Shown here: piece by piece, positions 8,901 through 18,162 of the stretch | Layout of the letters: each line of letters starts with the position of its first letter | Numbering within the stretch: position 1 is the first letter of the stretch | Source: Gemmatimonadaceae bacterium | Lineage (GTDB): Bacteria > Gemmatimonadota > Gemmatimonadetes > Gemmatimonadales > Gemmatimonadaceae | NCBI GenBank assembly: GCA_016742275.1 | Contig: JACVCD010000009.1 | Location: forward strand, 147,786-211,785 | Direction: 5' to 3' | Length of the DNA: 64,000 bases | Program-made: the position numbers and the translations under genes | Notes under the pieces: model-generated | Told to the model about the DNA's origin: nothing | Databases searched by the model: none | Seen by the model: only the letters and a program-made list of their open reading frames with translations

Positions 8901-9605
8901 ATGAGTTCCGTGTCACTCACCCCCGATGGCCGCGCTGGGCGCACTGCACCCGCTGTTGACGGCACGCTGCCACCGAACCTGCCTTTGAGCGGACGCCCGC
9001 TCGACGCCCGGTTGCCGTTGGCGTTGCTGGAAGCGGTGAAGGCCATCGACACGCCGGCCGCGGAACTCGACGCCGACTTCGTGCACGAGCTGCGCAACAA
9101 GCGGCTCGGCCTCAGTGAAACGGTACTGCAGCAGATCCGTCGCTACGCCGATGCGGTCCGTGGACGTCAGCGCATTGGATACGACGAAGTGCTGGCGCTG
9201 GCTCGGCTCATTGGCCGTCGTCCCGATGCGGATTTGGCGTTCCGCGAAGCGGGACGCCGCTGGGCACGCGCGTTCGTGGACACGGTAGGTGGTGTTCGGC
9301 GTGGTGCGGCCCGCACGCTCCCATCCATTCTCGCGCGCCCGATTGCGTATGGTGCGCTGCGCCGGCTGGCACGTCGCCACATGGATGGCACGCTTGTACG
9401 TCATGGCAGTACGTTGCAGCTGGAAATCACGGCTCCGGTTTCGGCTGATGCTGCTCCGCGCGGTGTCGGTTGTGGTTTGTACGAAGCCGCTTTCCGTGAA
9501 TCGCTGTCACTGCTCGCCGATGCCGATGGCGCCGTAGAACACGTATCATGCCGCTCGCGTGGGGATGCCCGCTGCCAGTGGCGCACTGACTGGCGTCGTC
9601 GCTGA
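8901..9605 (+). CDS. Hypothetical protein with V4R-like C-terminus
   Basis: A 234-residue soluble protein. Residues 30-110 are helical, with charged repeats. The C-terminal about 60 residues (LYEAAFRESLSLL, then EHVSCRSRGDARCQWR) resemble the end of V4R/4-vinyl-reductase-type small-molecule-binding domains, where two cysteines flank a charged turn. No catalytic motif or signal peptide is visible. The M24 peptidase gene starts 30 bases downstream, so they may be co-transcribed. The function is unknown and the V4R assignment is tentative. Confidence 0.6.
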   Translation: MSSVSLTPDGRAGRTAPAVDGTLPPNLPLSGRPLDARLPLALLEAVKAIDTPAAELDADFVHELRNKRLGLSETVLQQIRRYADAVRGRQRIGYDEVLALARLIGRRPDADLAFREAGRRWARAFVDTVGGVRRGAARTLPSILARPIAYGALRRLARRHMDGTLVRHGSTLQLEITAPVSADAAPRGVGCGLYEAAFRESLSLLADADGAVEHVSCRSRGDARCQWRTDWRRR

Positions 9606-9635
9606 TCCTTCGACTTTTCAATTCGGGTTTGCCCT

Positions 9636-10814
9636 ATGCTGACGCCTGAGCTTCTTCCACGGCTGCAGCAGTTGCTCGTCGATGCTGATCTCGACGGATG
9701 GCTGCTCTATGATTTCCGCGGCACCAACGCCATCGCCGCCGGACTCCTGGGCTTCGAAGGGCTGTGCTCGCGTCGCGTATTCGCCTTCGTGCCGCGTGTC
9801 GGCACGCCGATTGGTATTGCACACGCCATCGAACCCGGCCCGTGGGCACACTGGCCCAAGGCATGGCCGCTGCGCACCTACAGCGGATGGCGCGCGCTCG
9901 AACAGGAAGTGTTGCAACTCGTCGGTGGCAAGCGTGTGGCGATGGAATATTCGCCGGGTGATGCCATTCCGTATCTCGATCGCATCCCGGCCGGTGTACT
10001 CGAACTCGTGCGCGCCACCGGTGCAACGGTTGTGAGCTCTGCGGAATTGGTATCGCACGTCTACGCCACGTGGACGCCGGCTCAGCGTGCGTCGCACGAG
10101 CGCGCTGCGGCACATATCGCGGCGATTGCACACGACACGATTCAGCATGCCGGTGCGATGGCATCGGCCGGCACACCGGCAGCCGAGCACGAGTTGCAGC
10201 AGCGTATTCTCGACGCGTTTGCCCGTGTGGGACTCGAGGCCGATCATGGGCCCGATGTGGCGGCTTCGGAGAGTGCGGCCAATCCACACTATGAACCGTC
10301 GGCCGATAGGCCGCGTCTTGTACAGCGTGGTGACGTGCTGCTGGTGGATCTCTGGGCGCGCGAACCGGGTGGTGTGTACGCCGATCAGACGTGGATGGGA
10401 TCCCTCGGCACGCCGCGCGATGAAGTGGTGAAAGTATGGGAAGCGGTGCGCGATGCGCGCGATGCGGCGCTCACGCTGCTGACGACGCGCATTGCCAACG
10501 GTGAACCTGTGCGTGGCGGCGAAGCGGACGACGCGGCGCGCGCCGTGATCGAAGCCCGCGGTTTTGGTCCGCATTTCTGGCATCGCACCGGACACAGCAT
10601 CGATGCGCGTGAGTTGCATGGCTCGGGTCCGCAGATCGACAATCTCGAATCGCGCGACGATCGTGTCCTCATCCCGGGCGTGGGTTTTTCGATCGAACCC
10701 GGTGTCTATCTCCCCGGCGCATTCGGCGTGCGTAGCGAAGTGAATGCGTTTGTTGGCGAAGACGCCCTGCTCATCACGCCCGGCACGCCGCAGCGCGATC
10801 TCTTCATCGTCTGA
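9636..10814 (+). CDS. M24 family metallopeptidase (Xaa-Pro aminopeptidase-like)
   Basis: A 392-residue two-domain protein. Residues 1-150 form the creatinase-type N-domain and the rest a pita-bread M24 domain. Metal ligands are recognisable: two aspartates around VDLWAREPGGVYADQTW, the histidine in WHRTGHSID, Glu in GFSIEPGVY and Glu in GVRSEVNAF. It has no signal peptide, so it acts in the cytoplasm, probably on proline-containing peptides. The stop TGA overlaps the next start by one base (TGATG). Confidence 0.9.
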   Translation: MLTPELLPRLQQLLVDADLDGWLLYDFRGTNAIAAGLLGFEGLCSRRVFAFVPRVGTPIGIAHAIEPGPWAHWPKAWPLRTYSGWRALEQEVLQLVGGKRVAMEYSPGDAIPYLDRIPAGVLELVRATGATVVSSAELVSHVYATWTPAQRASHERAAAHIAAIAHDTIQHAGAMASAGTPAAEHELQQRILDAFARVGLEADHGPDVAASESAANPHYEPSADRPRLVQRGDVLLVDLWAREPGGVYADQTWMGSLGTPRDEVVKVWEAVRDARDAALTLLTTRIANGEPVRGGEADDAARAVIEARGFGPHFWHRTGHSIDARELHGSGPQIDNLESRDDRVLIPGVGFSIEPGVYLPGAFGVRSEVNAFVGEDALLITPGTPQRDLFIV

Positions 10815-11677
10815 TGGTGCGGCGACACTGGCCGACGCTGCAGCGCGTCGGCACTGTGGTGATGGCCGTGTTGTGCGGCGCGGTCCCTGTTGCCTGCGGC
10901 AACGGGGATCGGGGCGCGGCTGACGGTGCGCGCATCGCCGACGTTGAGGTGCAGAGCGAAGGCGTCGCGGAAGTGGCGACCGGTCCGGTGACATCGGCTT
11001 CACTGACCCGCAGTGCCGGTGGCCCCGATGGGCTGCAGTACACGGTGCGTGTCGTGCCCACGCCAGGTGTGATACTTGGTGAAGTGCGTGGCGGCACACC
11101 GCACGACACAAGTATCACCCCCACACACGATCTGTCGGTGTGCAAGCCATTCACCGAGTCATTGGTGCCCAGCCGCGATGGCGGTGTCGGCAATGCCGTG
11201 GCCTGGCTGGTTGGTGTGTCCTCGGGTCCACGTGACGAGGCGACACGGCGTGCGCGTCTGACGTTGGATGGTTGCCGTCTCGAACCCCGCATACAGCGCG
11301 TCGCAGCCGGCGCCACGGTTCTTGTGCACGGCCGCGATGCCATGATGTCGCGTTTGCAGCTCGTGCCACTCGGCGAGCGCACCACCCGCAGCACCATTCT
11401 GCTCACCGACGCCGGTCAGGTGGTGCCAAGCGACGAAGCCACGCGCGAACCGGCATTACTCGAAGTGCGTGACGACCTGCATCCCTGGGTGCGCGCCTAT
11501 CTCGTGGTGTCGCCGCATCCGTTCGTTGCGGTAACGGATGCCGACGGTGACTTCCGCTTCGATGGTGTGCCACCGGGACGCTACACGCTGCTCGTGTGGC
11601 ACGAGCGACTCGGGGTGCAGAGGAAGCAGGTGAAGGTGGAGGGAGGAGTGCAGGTGAAGGTGCGGGTGGAGTACTGA
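10814..11677 (+). CDS. Putative lipoprotein with carboxypeptidase-regulatory-like C-terminal domain
   Basis: A 287-residue exported protein. The N-terminal helix ends in GAVPVACGNGD, a plausible lipobox with Cys at about residue 28. The last about 60 residues contain AVTDADGDFRFDGVPPGRYTLLVWHERLG, i.e. a CarboxypepD_reg-like beta-sandwich of the kind found after cupredoxin-like domains. The middle (residues 60-220) contains the segment SVCKPF and several histidines but no clear enzyme motif. It is coupled to the M24 gene by a one-base overlap. Role unknown, probably an envelope structural or binding protein. Confidence 0.6.
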   Translation: MVRRHWPTLQRVGTVVMAVLCGAVPVACGNGDRGAADGARIADVEVQSEGVAEVATGPVTSASLTRSAGGPDGLQYTVRVVPTPGVILGEVRGGTPHDTSITPTHDLSVCKPFTESLVPSRDGGVGNAVAWLVGVSSGPRDEATRRARLTLDGCRLEPRIQRVAAGATVLVHGRDAMMSRLQLVPLGERTTRSTILLTDAGQVVPSDEATREPALLEVRDDLHPWVRAYLVVSPHPFVAVTDADGDFRFDGVPPGRYTLLVWHERLGVQRKQVKVEGGVQVKVRVEY

Positions 11678-11693
11678 AACGGACAGCAAACTG

Positions 11694-11814
11694 CGGAAGC
11701 AGAAACAGCGGAAGCGAGGGTGCGGAAGCAAAAAACAAACGGAAGCGATGGGCGGCTCCGCCTCTCGCTTCCGTTCATAGCTTCCGGTCCTTCGCTTCCG
11801 CCGTCTTGCTTCCG
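11694..11814. repeat. Inverted array of CGGAAGC heptamers between convergent genes
   Basis: Four CGGAAGC copies (11694, 11709, 11723, 11740) are followed by four GCTTCCG copies (11767, 11780, 11794, 11808), at 13-17 base steps. The innermost pair is extended to CGGAAGCGA/TCGCTTCCG enclosing GGCGG/CCGCC and forms a strong hairpin (11740-11773). On the plus strand the array ends in CTTTTT. It fills the gap between the ends of the lipoprotein gene and the ABC exporter, so a bidirectional terminator is the simplest reading. The multi-copy symmetry is unusual. Confidence 0.8.
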
Positions 11815-11831
11815 CTTTTTACTGCCTCACT

Positions 11832-13568
11832 TCAGGCGCCCACCGCATGCAACCTCGCGTATACTCCCCCTTCCCGCATCAGCAGCTCCTCGTGCGACCC
11901 TGACTCCACGATGCGCCCCTGATCGAGCACCACGACGCGGTTGGCGCGGCGCACGGTGCTCAGGCGATGCGCGATCAGGAGCGTGGTGCGTCCCTCGAGT
12001 AGTTCTTCGAGGGCCTGCTCCACGAATCGCTCGCTCTCAGTATCAAGACTCGACGTGGCTTCATCGAGAATCACCACCGCCGGGTCCTTGAGAAACACGC
12101 GGGCAATCGCAATGCGCTGACGCTGTCCGCCCGAGAGCTTCACGCCACGTTCACCCACGCGGGTGTCCCATGTGTCAGGGAGACGCTCGATGAATTCCCA
12201 TGCGTGAGCGGCCATGGCGGCGCGCTTGATGTCGGCATCGCTCGCATCGGGACGGGCATAGGCGATGTTGTCACGAATGGTGCCGCTGAAGAGCACCGGC
12301 TCCTGCGGCACGATACCGATGGCACCACGCAGTGCATCGAAGGACAACTCGCGGATGTCCACACCATCGAGTGTGATGCGGCCCTCGGAGACATCCCAGA
12401 ATCGCGGCAGCAGACTGGCGAGCGTCGTCTTGCCTGCGCCGGAGCGGCCGACCAGCGCCACGACTTCACCAGGCGCGACGGCGAGTGTCACACCGCAGAC
12501 CATCTCTTCCTGGCCTGTTTGATACGCGAAGTGCACATCCTCATATGCCACGGCGCCACGCACTGGCGTGGGCAAAGCGCGCGGTGACGCGGGCTCCTGA
12601 ACAGTGGGCTGCGTATCGAGCAATTCGAACACACGCGTGGCCGCTCCAGAAGCTTCCTGGAAGTTGCTGAACAGCGTGGCCAATGAACCCACGGCTGCCG
12701 CGACAAACAGCGCGTAGAACAGAAATGCGACCAGCGTTCCCGCCGTAAGACGGCCATCGAGTACCTGCTGTCCGCCCTGCCACAACACGGCCACCACGGC
12801 ACCGAAGGCTACAAAGCCCACCACACTGAAAAACAGAGCACGGGTGCGTGCACGACGAACCGCCACCCCCACCAATTCCTGCAGCAGGCCACCAAAGCGC
12901 GCGGTCTCATGGCCTTCGCGCGTGAAGCTCTGCACCGTGCGGATAGCGCCGAATGCTTCATCCGCCGTGCCCATGGCTTCTGCCACCCGGTCCTGCACCG
13001 TTGTACTCGCGCGGCGCAGTGCACGACCAAACGTGAGCGCGGCGCCTACGACCACTGGCACCACAGCGAGCGTGGTGAGTGTGAGTCGCGGATTGGTGAC
13101 GAACATCATGATGATGCCGCCTACCAGAAACAGTGTCTGCCGCGACAGTTCGGAGATCCACGTCGACAGCAGTGACTGCAGCACGGCCAGATCGCTGCTC
13201 AGGCGGCTCGTGAGCTCTCCTGTGCGCCGATCCGCAAAGAACGCCGGCGACAGGCGAATCAGGTGCGCAAACGTACGTTCCCGCAGCGTGGCCACGATCC
13301 GCTCGACGGAGCTGCTGAGCAGATAGACCTGCACGAAGTTGGCGAGCGCCTGCACACCAAACACGCCAAGCAGTCCAAGCGCGATGCGATCGAGCGCCGT
13401 ACCATCGCGCAGCTCGAATGCCGCGTCGAGCAGATACCGAATGACTGCCGGGAACACGAGGCCGGCAGCGGCGGCTACAACAAGGAACAGGAACGCCACG
13501 ACAAGGCGCGTGGCGTAGGGGCGAAGCAGCGGCAGCAGACGCGTCAGCGCCTTTGGTGCCGCACTCAC
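11832..13568 (-). CDS. ABC exporter, fused membrane and ATPase domains (MsbA/BmrA type)
   Basis: A 578-residue half-transporter. Residues 1-310 form a six-helix ABC transmembrane domain (LTSRLSSDLAVLQSLLSTW and VQSFTREGHE are typical). The C-terminal ATPase domain has Walker A VGRSGAGKTTL, signature LSGGQRQRIAIAR, Walker B VVILDEATSSLD and the switch IAHRLSTV. The GTG at 13568 is preferred over an in-frame GTG at 13601 because a GAGG lies 5 bases upstream and the longer form would run into ctaB. It probably exports a lipid or hydrophobic compound as a homodimer. It ends the heme A operon. Confidence 0.92.
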   Translation of the reverse strand: MSAAPKALTRLLPLLRPYATRLVVAFLFLVVAAAAGLVFPAVIRYLLDAAFELRDGTALDRIALGLLGVFGVQALANFVQVYLLSSSVERIVATLRERTFAHLIRLSPAFFADRRTGELTSRLSSDLAVLQSLLSTWISELSRQTLFLVGGIIMMFVTNPRLTLTTLAVVPVVVGAALTFGRALRRASTTVQDRVAEAMGTADEAFGAIRTVQSFTREGHETARFGGLLQELVGVAVRRARTRALFFSVVGFVAFGAVVAVLWQGGQQVLDGRLTAGTLVAFLFYALFVAAAVGSLATLFSNFQEASGAATRVFELLDTQPTVQEPASPRALPTPVRGAVAYEDVHFAYQTGQEEMVCGVTLAVAPGEVVALVGRSGAGKTTLASLLPRFWDVSEGRITLDGVDIRELSFDALRGAIGIVPQEPVLFSGTIRDNIAYARPDASDADIKRAAMAAHAWEFIERLPDTWDTRVGERGVKLSGGQRQRIAIARVFLKDPAVVILDEATSSLDTESERFVEQALEELLEGRTTLLIAHRLSTVRRANRVVVLDQGRIVESGSHEELLMREGGVYARLHAVGA

Positions 13569-13575
13569 AACGACC

Positions 13576-14475
13576 TCAACGCGCGATGGCCCGATCCACA
13601 CCCATCGCTACGAATAGCAGCGCGAGGTAGAGCAGAGAGTACTTGTAGACCCACCAGGCCTGACCGGACCACGACACGCCCTTCTGCGCGGCCAGCAACA
13701 CACGCAGCACGCCCCAGAACAGCAAACCGCCCAGTACAACTGCTGACAGCAGATACAACAGACCGAACGCACCGTACAGCACAGGCAGCAGCGTCAACGC
13801 CAGCAGGATGACCGTGTACCACACCATCTGATGCATCGTCTCGCGCTCACCCCATACCAGCGGGGCCATGGGCACACCGGCGCGACCGTAGTCCACCTGC
13901 TTGAGCAGCGCGAGCGCCCAGAAATGCGGCGGCGTCCAGTAGAACACGATGAGGAAGAGACACAGCGCCGTGACATCGAGACTTCCCGTCACGGCCGCCC
14001 AACCGACCAGCGGCGGAAATGCACCAGCGGCACCGCCGATCACGATGTTTTGTGGCGACGTACGCTTGAGGATGCGTGTGTAGATGAAGACGTAGAAGTA
14101 GAATCCGGCGAGTGCGAGTCCAGCCGTGAGCACATTCACGAAATGTGCGAGCATCCATGTGGCCAGTGTGGCGCAGAACACGCCGAACGCCAGCACCTGA
14201 ATGGGCGACATGCGTCCACTGGGAATCGGACGCAGGCGTGTGCGGGCCATGACATCGTCGATGTCCCGATCGATGTACATGTTGACCGCATTGGCGCCGC
14301 CGGCCATGAGATAGCCGCCAATCATCACGATCAGCACCGTGAACCACGATGGCGAGCCGGCGGCGTACATTGGCGCCGCCGTCGTCACCAGCAGCAGCGA
14401 GATGATACGCGGCTTGGTGAGTGCGACCAGATCGCGGGAAAGCGGCGTATCCTTCACCGGCGCCTCTGCGGTCAC
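13576..14475 (-). CDS. ctaB: Protoheme IX farnesyltransferase (heme O synthase)
   Basis: Adds a farnesyl group to heme B to make heme O for terminal oxidases. It is a UbiA-family polytopic protein of 299 residues with ALTKPRI at the start of helix 1, the first polyprenyl-binding motif NMYIDRDIDDVMARTRLRPIP, and the second aspartate-containing loop LLKQVDYGRAGVPMAP. The open frame extends upstream, but the GTG at 14475 overlaps the stop of the heme A synthase gene (GTGA) and gives the usual N-terminus. It is followed by the ABC exporter after a 7-base gap. Confidence 0.95.
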   Translation of the reverse strand: MTAEAPVKDTPLSRDLVALTKPRIISLLLVTTAAPMYAAGSPSWFTVLIVMIGGYLMAGGANAVNMYIDRDIDDVMARTRLRPIPSGRMSPIQVLAFGVFCATLATWMLAHFVNVLTAGLALAGFYFYVFIYTRILKRTSPQNIVIGGAAGAFPPLVGWAAVTGSLDVTALCLFLIVFYWTPPHFWALALLKQVDYGRAGVPMAPLVWGERETMHQMVWYTVILLALTLLPVLYGAFGLLYLLSAVVLGGLLFWGVLRVLLAAQKGVSWSGQAWWVYKYSLLYLALLFVAMGVDRAIAR

Positions 14476-15407
14476 TGCGCGACCTGCCCGGCGGCGCGTC
14501 GCGCCAGATAGGTCATCACGAAAGCCGTCACCCAGATGAACATGCCCGTAGCCTGGTGCAGCGAGCGCACGACATTGGGAAAGCCACCGGTCACCATCCA
14601 GCCGGCCCATACGATCTGCAGCACGCCGAGTCCGAGGGCCACCCACGCCGCCGTGATCATCGGTGAAGGCTCACCGCGCTTGCGGAACACGAACGGCAAC
14701 GAGATGAGGTGCAGAACCAGCAGGTAGGCCAGCACACGGTGCGTGAGTTGCACGTGCTGTGCACCGCCGCCCGTGGAGCCTTCACCGCAGAGCGGGAAGC
14801 CCGCACATGCCACAGCCGCGCCAGGCAGCTTAGCGGTGAGTCCGCCGAGCAGAATGACCAACAGCGCCATCACTGCCGCAGCGGTAGTGCCACCAATTGC
14901 CTTGCGGCTCCCCGAGCCGGACACAATGGAGGCGCCGCCCAGTCCACCGGCGCGCACCGTGGCAACGGCCAGCATCGCGAGCAATGTCGCCGCGAGCGCC
15001 TTGTGCACCACGGTGGCCCAGGGCGGATTGCCGGCAAACACCGTTACCGCGCCGAACAACGCGGGCGCAAACCACAGGCCGACGGACAGCAGGGCGGCAT
15101 TCCACACACCACCCTTGCCACCGACCGCCGAATGGGCGCGATGACGCCAGGCCAGCACGGCCAATACGGCAATGGCCGCAAACAGCGTGATCGCCAGATA
15201 TCGGTGGAAGACCTCGATGATGAGGTCCATGCGCTCAAGGGGCGGAAACCAGCGCCCATAGCACTTGGGCCAGTTGTCGCCGCAGCCCATGCCCGATCCG
15301 GTGATGCGGACAATGGCGCCAAATACGATATGAACGAGCGACACCACCAGCGCGGCATAGGCCGCGAGGCGTACGGAAGCAGGCGCGTTGGCCTGAGAAG
15401 TAGTCAC
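14472..15407 (-). CDS. ctaA: Heme A synthase (COX15/CtaA family)
   Basis: Oxidises the heme O methyl group to formyl, giving heme A. The 311-residue protein has eight predicted helices with the characteristic SLVHIVFGAIVRITGSGMGCGDNWPKC segment near the N-terminus (histidine ligand and cysteine), EVFHRYLAI, THRVLAYLLVLH and LHQATGMFIW, each carrying a heme-ligand histidine. The GTG start overlaps the stop of the preceding small gene (GTGA). With ctaB it implies that the cell makes an aa3-type oxidase. Confidence 0.93.
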   Translation of the reverse strand: MTTSQANAPASVRLAAYAALVVSLVHIVFGAIVRITGSGMGCGDNWPKCYGRWFPPLERMDLIIEVFHRYLAITLFAAIAVLAVLAWRHRAHSAVGGKGGVWNAALLSVGLWFAPALFGAVTVFAGNPPWATVVHKALAATLLAMLAVATVRAGGLGGASIVSGSGSRKAIGGTTAAAVMALLVILLGGLTAKLPGAAVACAGFPLCGEGSTGGGAQHVQLTHRVLAYLLVLHLISLPFVFRKRGEPSPMITAAWVALGLGVLQIVWAGWMVTGGFPNVVRSLHQATGMFIWVTAFVMTYLARRAAGQVAQ

Positions 15408-15661
15408 GGAATGATCGGGAGAGGCAGTGCGCGCCAGGCGATCAGAAACACCGCCACCAGGCCGACGATGGGCAGGAGCACCTGCACCACCTCCGCCCAG
15501 CGACGGGGAGCCGGCACCGCATTGCTCGTCGGTGTCGTTGGCAGGGTGCGGAAGACGGCTCGCACGATGAAGGCCTGCGCCACCACACAGGCGACGACGA
15601 GCGCCCAGAACAGCGCGATCAGCAGCCCGGGAGGGAGCAGGGTACTCGGAGATTGAAACAT
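15404..15661 (-). CDS. Small two-helix membrane protein in the heme A operon
   Basis: An 85-residue protein with two hydrophobic helices (about residues 12-34 and 60-80) joined by a basic, proline-rich loop (LPTTPTSNAVPAPRR). It resembles the hairpin membrane anchor of cytochrome oxidase subunit II in general shape only, and no specific family is recognised. It is the first gene of the ctaA-ctaB unit, and its stop overlaps the ctaA start. A role in heme A or oxidase assembly is inferred from context. Confidence 0.65.
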   Translation of the reverse strand: MFQSPSTLLPPGLLIALFWALVVACVVAQAFIVRAVFRTLPTTPTSNAVPAPRRWAEVVQVLLPIVGLVAVFLIAWRALPLPIIP

Positions 15662-15721
15662 GGCACCGGGAAAACTAGGCGAGGGGCCCCGCCGTGGGCA
15701 CCACTTGCCCTCCGGGCACTT

Positions 15722-18055
15722 TTATGGTGGGCTGAGGGAGCTTCCCGTCAATGTGATGGTCATGCGCGACCAGTCGGCGAGTCGGCGCGCGCGTGATAGA
15801 TCTTCGGCGCTCATGGTCTCTACACGGGTGAGCAGTGCAGGGCGCCAGTGAACCGTGCGACCGGCGGTCAGGTCGCTGCGAAGGGAGCTTTCGACCGACG
15901 CCAGCGTGGAATGATCGAGCAGCAGTTCCTGGCGCATCTCCTCCGCCAGCACACCGGGACTTGGCATCGCGGACGCTCCATCGGCATACGCCCGCACCAC
16001 GGCCTCTGCTTCCTGCAACGATTCCCGAGCGCGATCCGATTGCACTTCGGCGGTGATCACAATGCGACTTGAATCTCCTTCCACCAGCGCACTGCTGTTC
16101 GCCCCGTAACTCCAGCGTCGCTCGGTGCGGAGTCTCGTGTTCAAAGCCGTTGTCAGGCGTTTGCGGAAGACTCTGGCGACAATTTCCTCGTCCGCTGTGG
16201 CGGTGGGCACGCGAAGTTCGATGCGTAGCTGGGCCTGTACGCGTCCAGGTGCTTCGACCAACTGAACACCGGGTGCGAGTTCACTACGTGGTGCAGAATC
16301 CGGAGCGGCGTTCGAGCGATCACCACGACTTTCAACGCTTCGCCGCTGATGCCACGTCGCGATTGCGCGGGCAATGGCCCTGGTTGCTTCTGCGGGTTCA
16401 ACAGAGCCGGTCAGGTAGATAGTGGTGCCAGCACGTTCGCGGGGCGTTGACGCGATCCATTGCCAAAGACGATCACTATCTACGGCCGCTCGCTGTCGCG
16501 TCACGCTGGCCGCATCGCGCGATGCCGCAACAATGGTGGCGCGAACTAGCGGCAACGTCGGCATTCGGGTGATGAGTACTCGCACACCGCCAATCGTCGT
16601 ATCGCGCGTAGGCGCGAGCGTACGGCGAGGCGCTGTTCCGAACAGCATTGGTGCGTCTGTTGGGAGAGTCTCTGCTCCGGCAGCTGTTGAGACTGCAAAT
16701 GGCGCGACAAGAGCGAGTTCGTAACCCCGTCCAACGAGCCAGTCACGTGCACCCTGCATCACTTCTGCGCGTCCGGTACTGCGTAAACGCTGCAGTCGTT
16801 GTGCGGCGACCGCAGGGTTTCCTGCAAAGAATGTCGCCTCGCCCAGCTGTTCGCTGCGCGAACGCTGGAAGCCGAGTGCGTCGAGCAGGCCGAGCATCGT
16901 TGCCGTGCCATCGGCATGTGCTTCGCCGAGTCCCGTGGTATCACCATTCGCGACGACCAGCAGCGCCTGATCGAGCAGACGGCTTGCCGATACAACGTCA
17001 TCGCCGTTCGAGAGCTCGGCGTCGATCGTGAGGTCGCTGGCGAGCATCCCCGGTTCGATGGTTACGCGAGGTGCCTGTCGCACGAAAGTGCTTGCCGAAC
17101 GACGCCAACGATCTGCGGCAATACGCAAAGCAATTTCGGCATGTTCGAGCGCAGACTCGCCCAATGGTGCTACTGCAAAGCGGCGTGTCAATCGCGAAGG
17201 ACCGGAGATGGCGCGTTGCATATCCCGTCGGAATTCCGACGCAGTCGGCAGCACACGCCACTGACGTGGCTGACCGTTCGCGCGCGCTGGCAATCCACCA
17301 AATCGCGCAACAATGCGCGTGCGAACGCTGTCGGTATTGAATGCGCCAACTACAAGCAGCACGGCATCACCGATTCCCGCATGCGTTGCCGCAAAGGTGC
17401 GCAAATCCTGCGCAGAGATGCTGCGAACCGACTGCTCCGTTTCTCCCGGGAGGCCATAGGGATGTGCGTCTCCATATGTCCCCGACTGCAGACGCCAATA
17501 GGGTTGCAGTCCATCGGTGATCGGTTGTTCACCACCTCGACCCTCATTCACCACGATGTCGGCATGAGCGCGCACGATGGAATCGGTGATGGCTTCCGGC
17601 CGGAGGGCCAGGCGAGCGGCATGTGTGGCCAATGCTGCATCCACAGCAGAAGGATCCACGAGCAGGAAGTAGCGCGCATGATCGCGCCGGACCTGCGCGT
17701 TGCTGTTCGCATAATAGGGAGCGGCGCGTCGTCGTCCTTCCATGTCGAGCGGAGCGGCAAGGGCGGCCGAGACATGTTCGAGAAGATGGGCCGTGCCACG
17801 CTGACCGCGTGGGTCATGTCGTGTGCCGGCCGCGAGCCAAAGCTCCACGCTCACGTGAAACGCCGTCGGGTCCGGTGCCATGACGACGGTCAGACCGTTG
17901 GATAGGCGATAGGAAGAAACAGCAGTCAGAAATTGTGGTGATTGCCACGACTGCAGCGATTGCGATGACTGCGCGGCCGCTACTGTGCCGACGCCGAGTT
18001 GGGAAGCCAGGAGACCGACGACGGCCAACCGGCGGGCGAAAAGGAGAGGGTTCAT
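15722..18055 (-). CDS. Exported M16 family zinc metallopeptidase
   Basis: A 777-residue protein with a signal peptide (ARRLAVVGLLASQLGVGTVAAAQ). The inverted zinc motif HLLEH lies at residues 90-94, with the distal glutamate in the DIVVNEGRGG segment about 80 residues later, so the N-terminal half should be active. The C-terminal half keeps the M16 fold pattern (LRIELRVPTATADEEIV, LNTRLRTERRWSYGANSS) but no second zinc motif, as in other two-repeat members. It probably degrades peptides in the periplasm. Divergent from the permease gene. Confidence 0.9.
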   Translation of the reverse strand: MNPLLFARRLAVVGLLASQLGVGTVAAAQSSQSLQSWQSPQFLTAVSSYRLSNGLTVVMAPDPTAFHVSVELWLAAGTRHDPRGQRGTAHLLEHVSAALAAPLDMEGRRRAAPYYANSNAQVRRDHARYFLLVDPSAVDAALATHAARLALRPEAITDSIVRAHADIVVNEGRGGEQPITDGLQPYWRLQSGTYGDAHPYGLPGETEQSVRSISAQDLRTFAATHAGIGDAVLLVVGAFNTDSVRTRIVARFGGLPARANGQPRQWRVLPTASEFRRDMQRAISGPSRLTRRFAVAPLGESALEHAEIALRIAADRWRRSASTFVRQAPRVTIEPGMLASDLTIDAELSNGDDVVSASRLLDQALLVVANGDTTGLGEAHADGTATMLGLLDALGFQRSRSEQLGEATFFAGNPAVAAQRLQRLRSTGRAEVMQGARDWLVGRGYELALVAPFAVSTAAGAETLPTDAPMLFGTAPRRTLAPTRDTTIGGVRVLITRMPTLPLVRATIVAASRDAASVTRQRAAVDSDRLWQWIASTPRERAGTTIYLTGSVEPAEATRAIARAIATWHQRRSVESRGDRSNAAPDSAPRSELAPGVQLVEAPGRVQAQLRIELRVPTATADEEIVARVFRKRLTTALNTRLRTERRWSYGANSSALVEGDSSRIVITAEVQSDRARESLQEAEAVVRAYADGASAMPSPGVLAEEMRQELLLDHSTLASVESSLRSDLTAGRTVHWRPALLTRVETMSAEDLSRARRLADWSRMTITLTGSSLSPP

Positions 18056-18162
18056 GCCCGAATGGGATTCTCCAATGCACCGGCGGGTTTGGATCCCCGT
18101 GACGAACGGAGTGAATTCGTCAATACGTGCAGACGGCTGCGTTGGGCACTACCATTGCGCCC

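Noticed and set aside
9618..11111. 497-codon minus-strand open frame opposite the M24 peptidase
   Set aside because: Antisense to a peptidase with all metal ligands; basic, low-complexity translation without family features.
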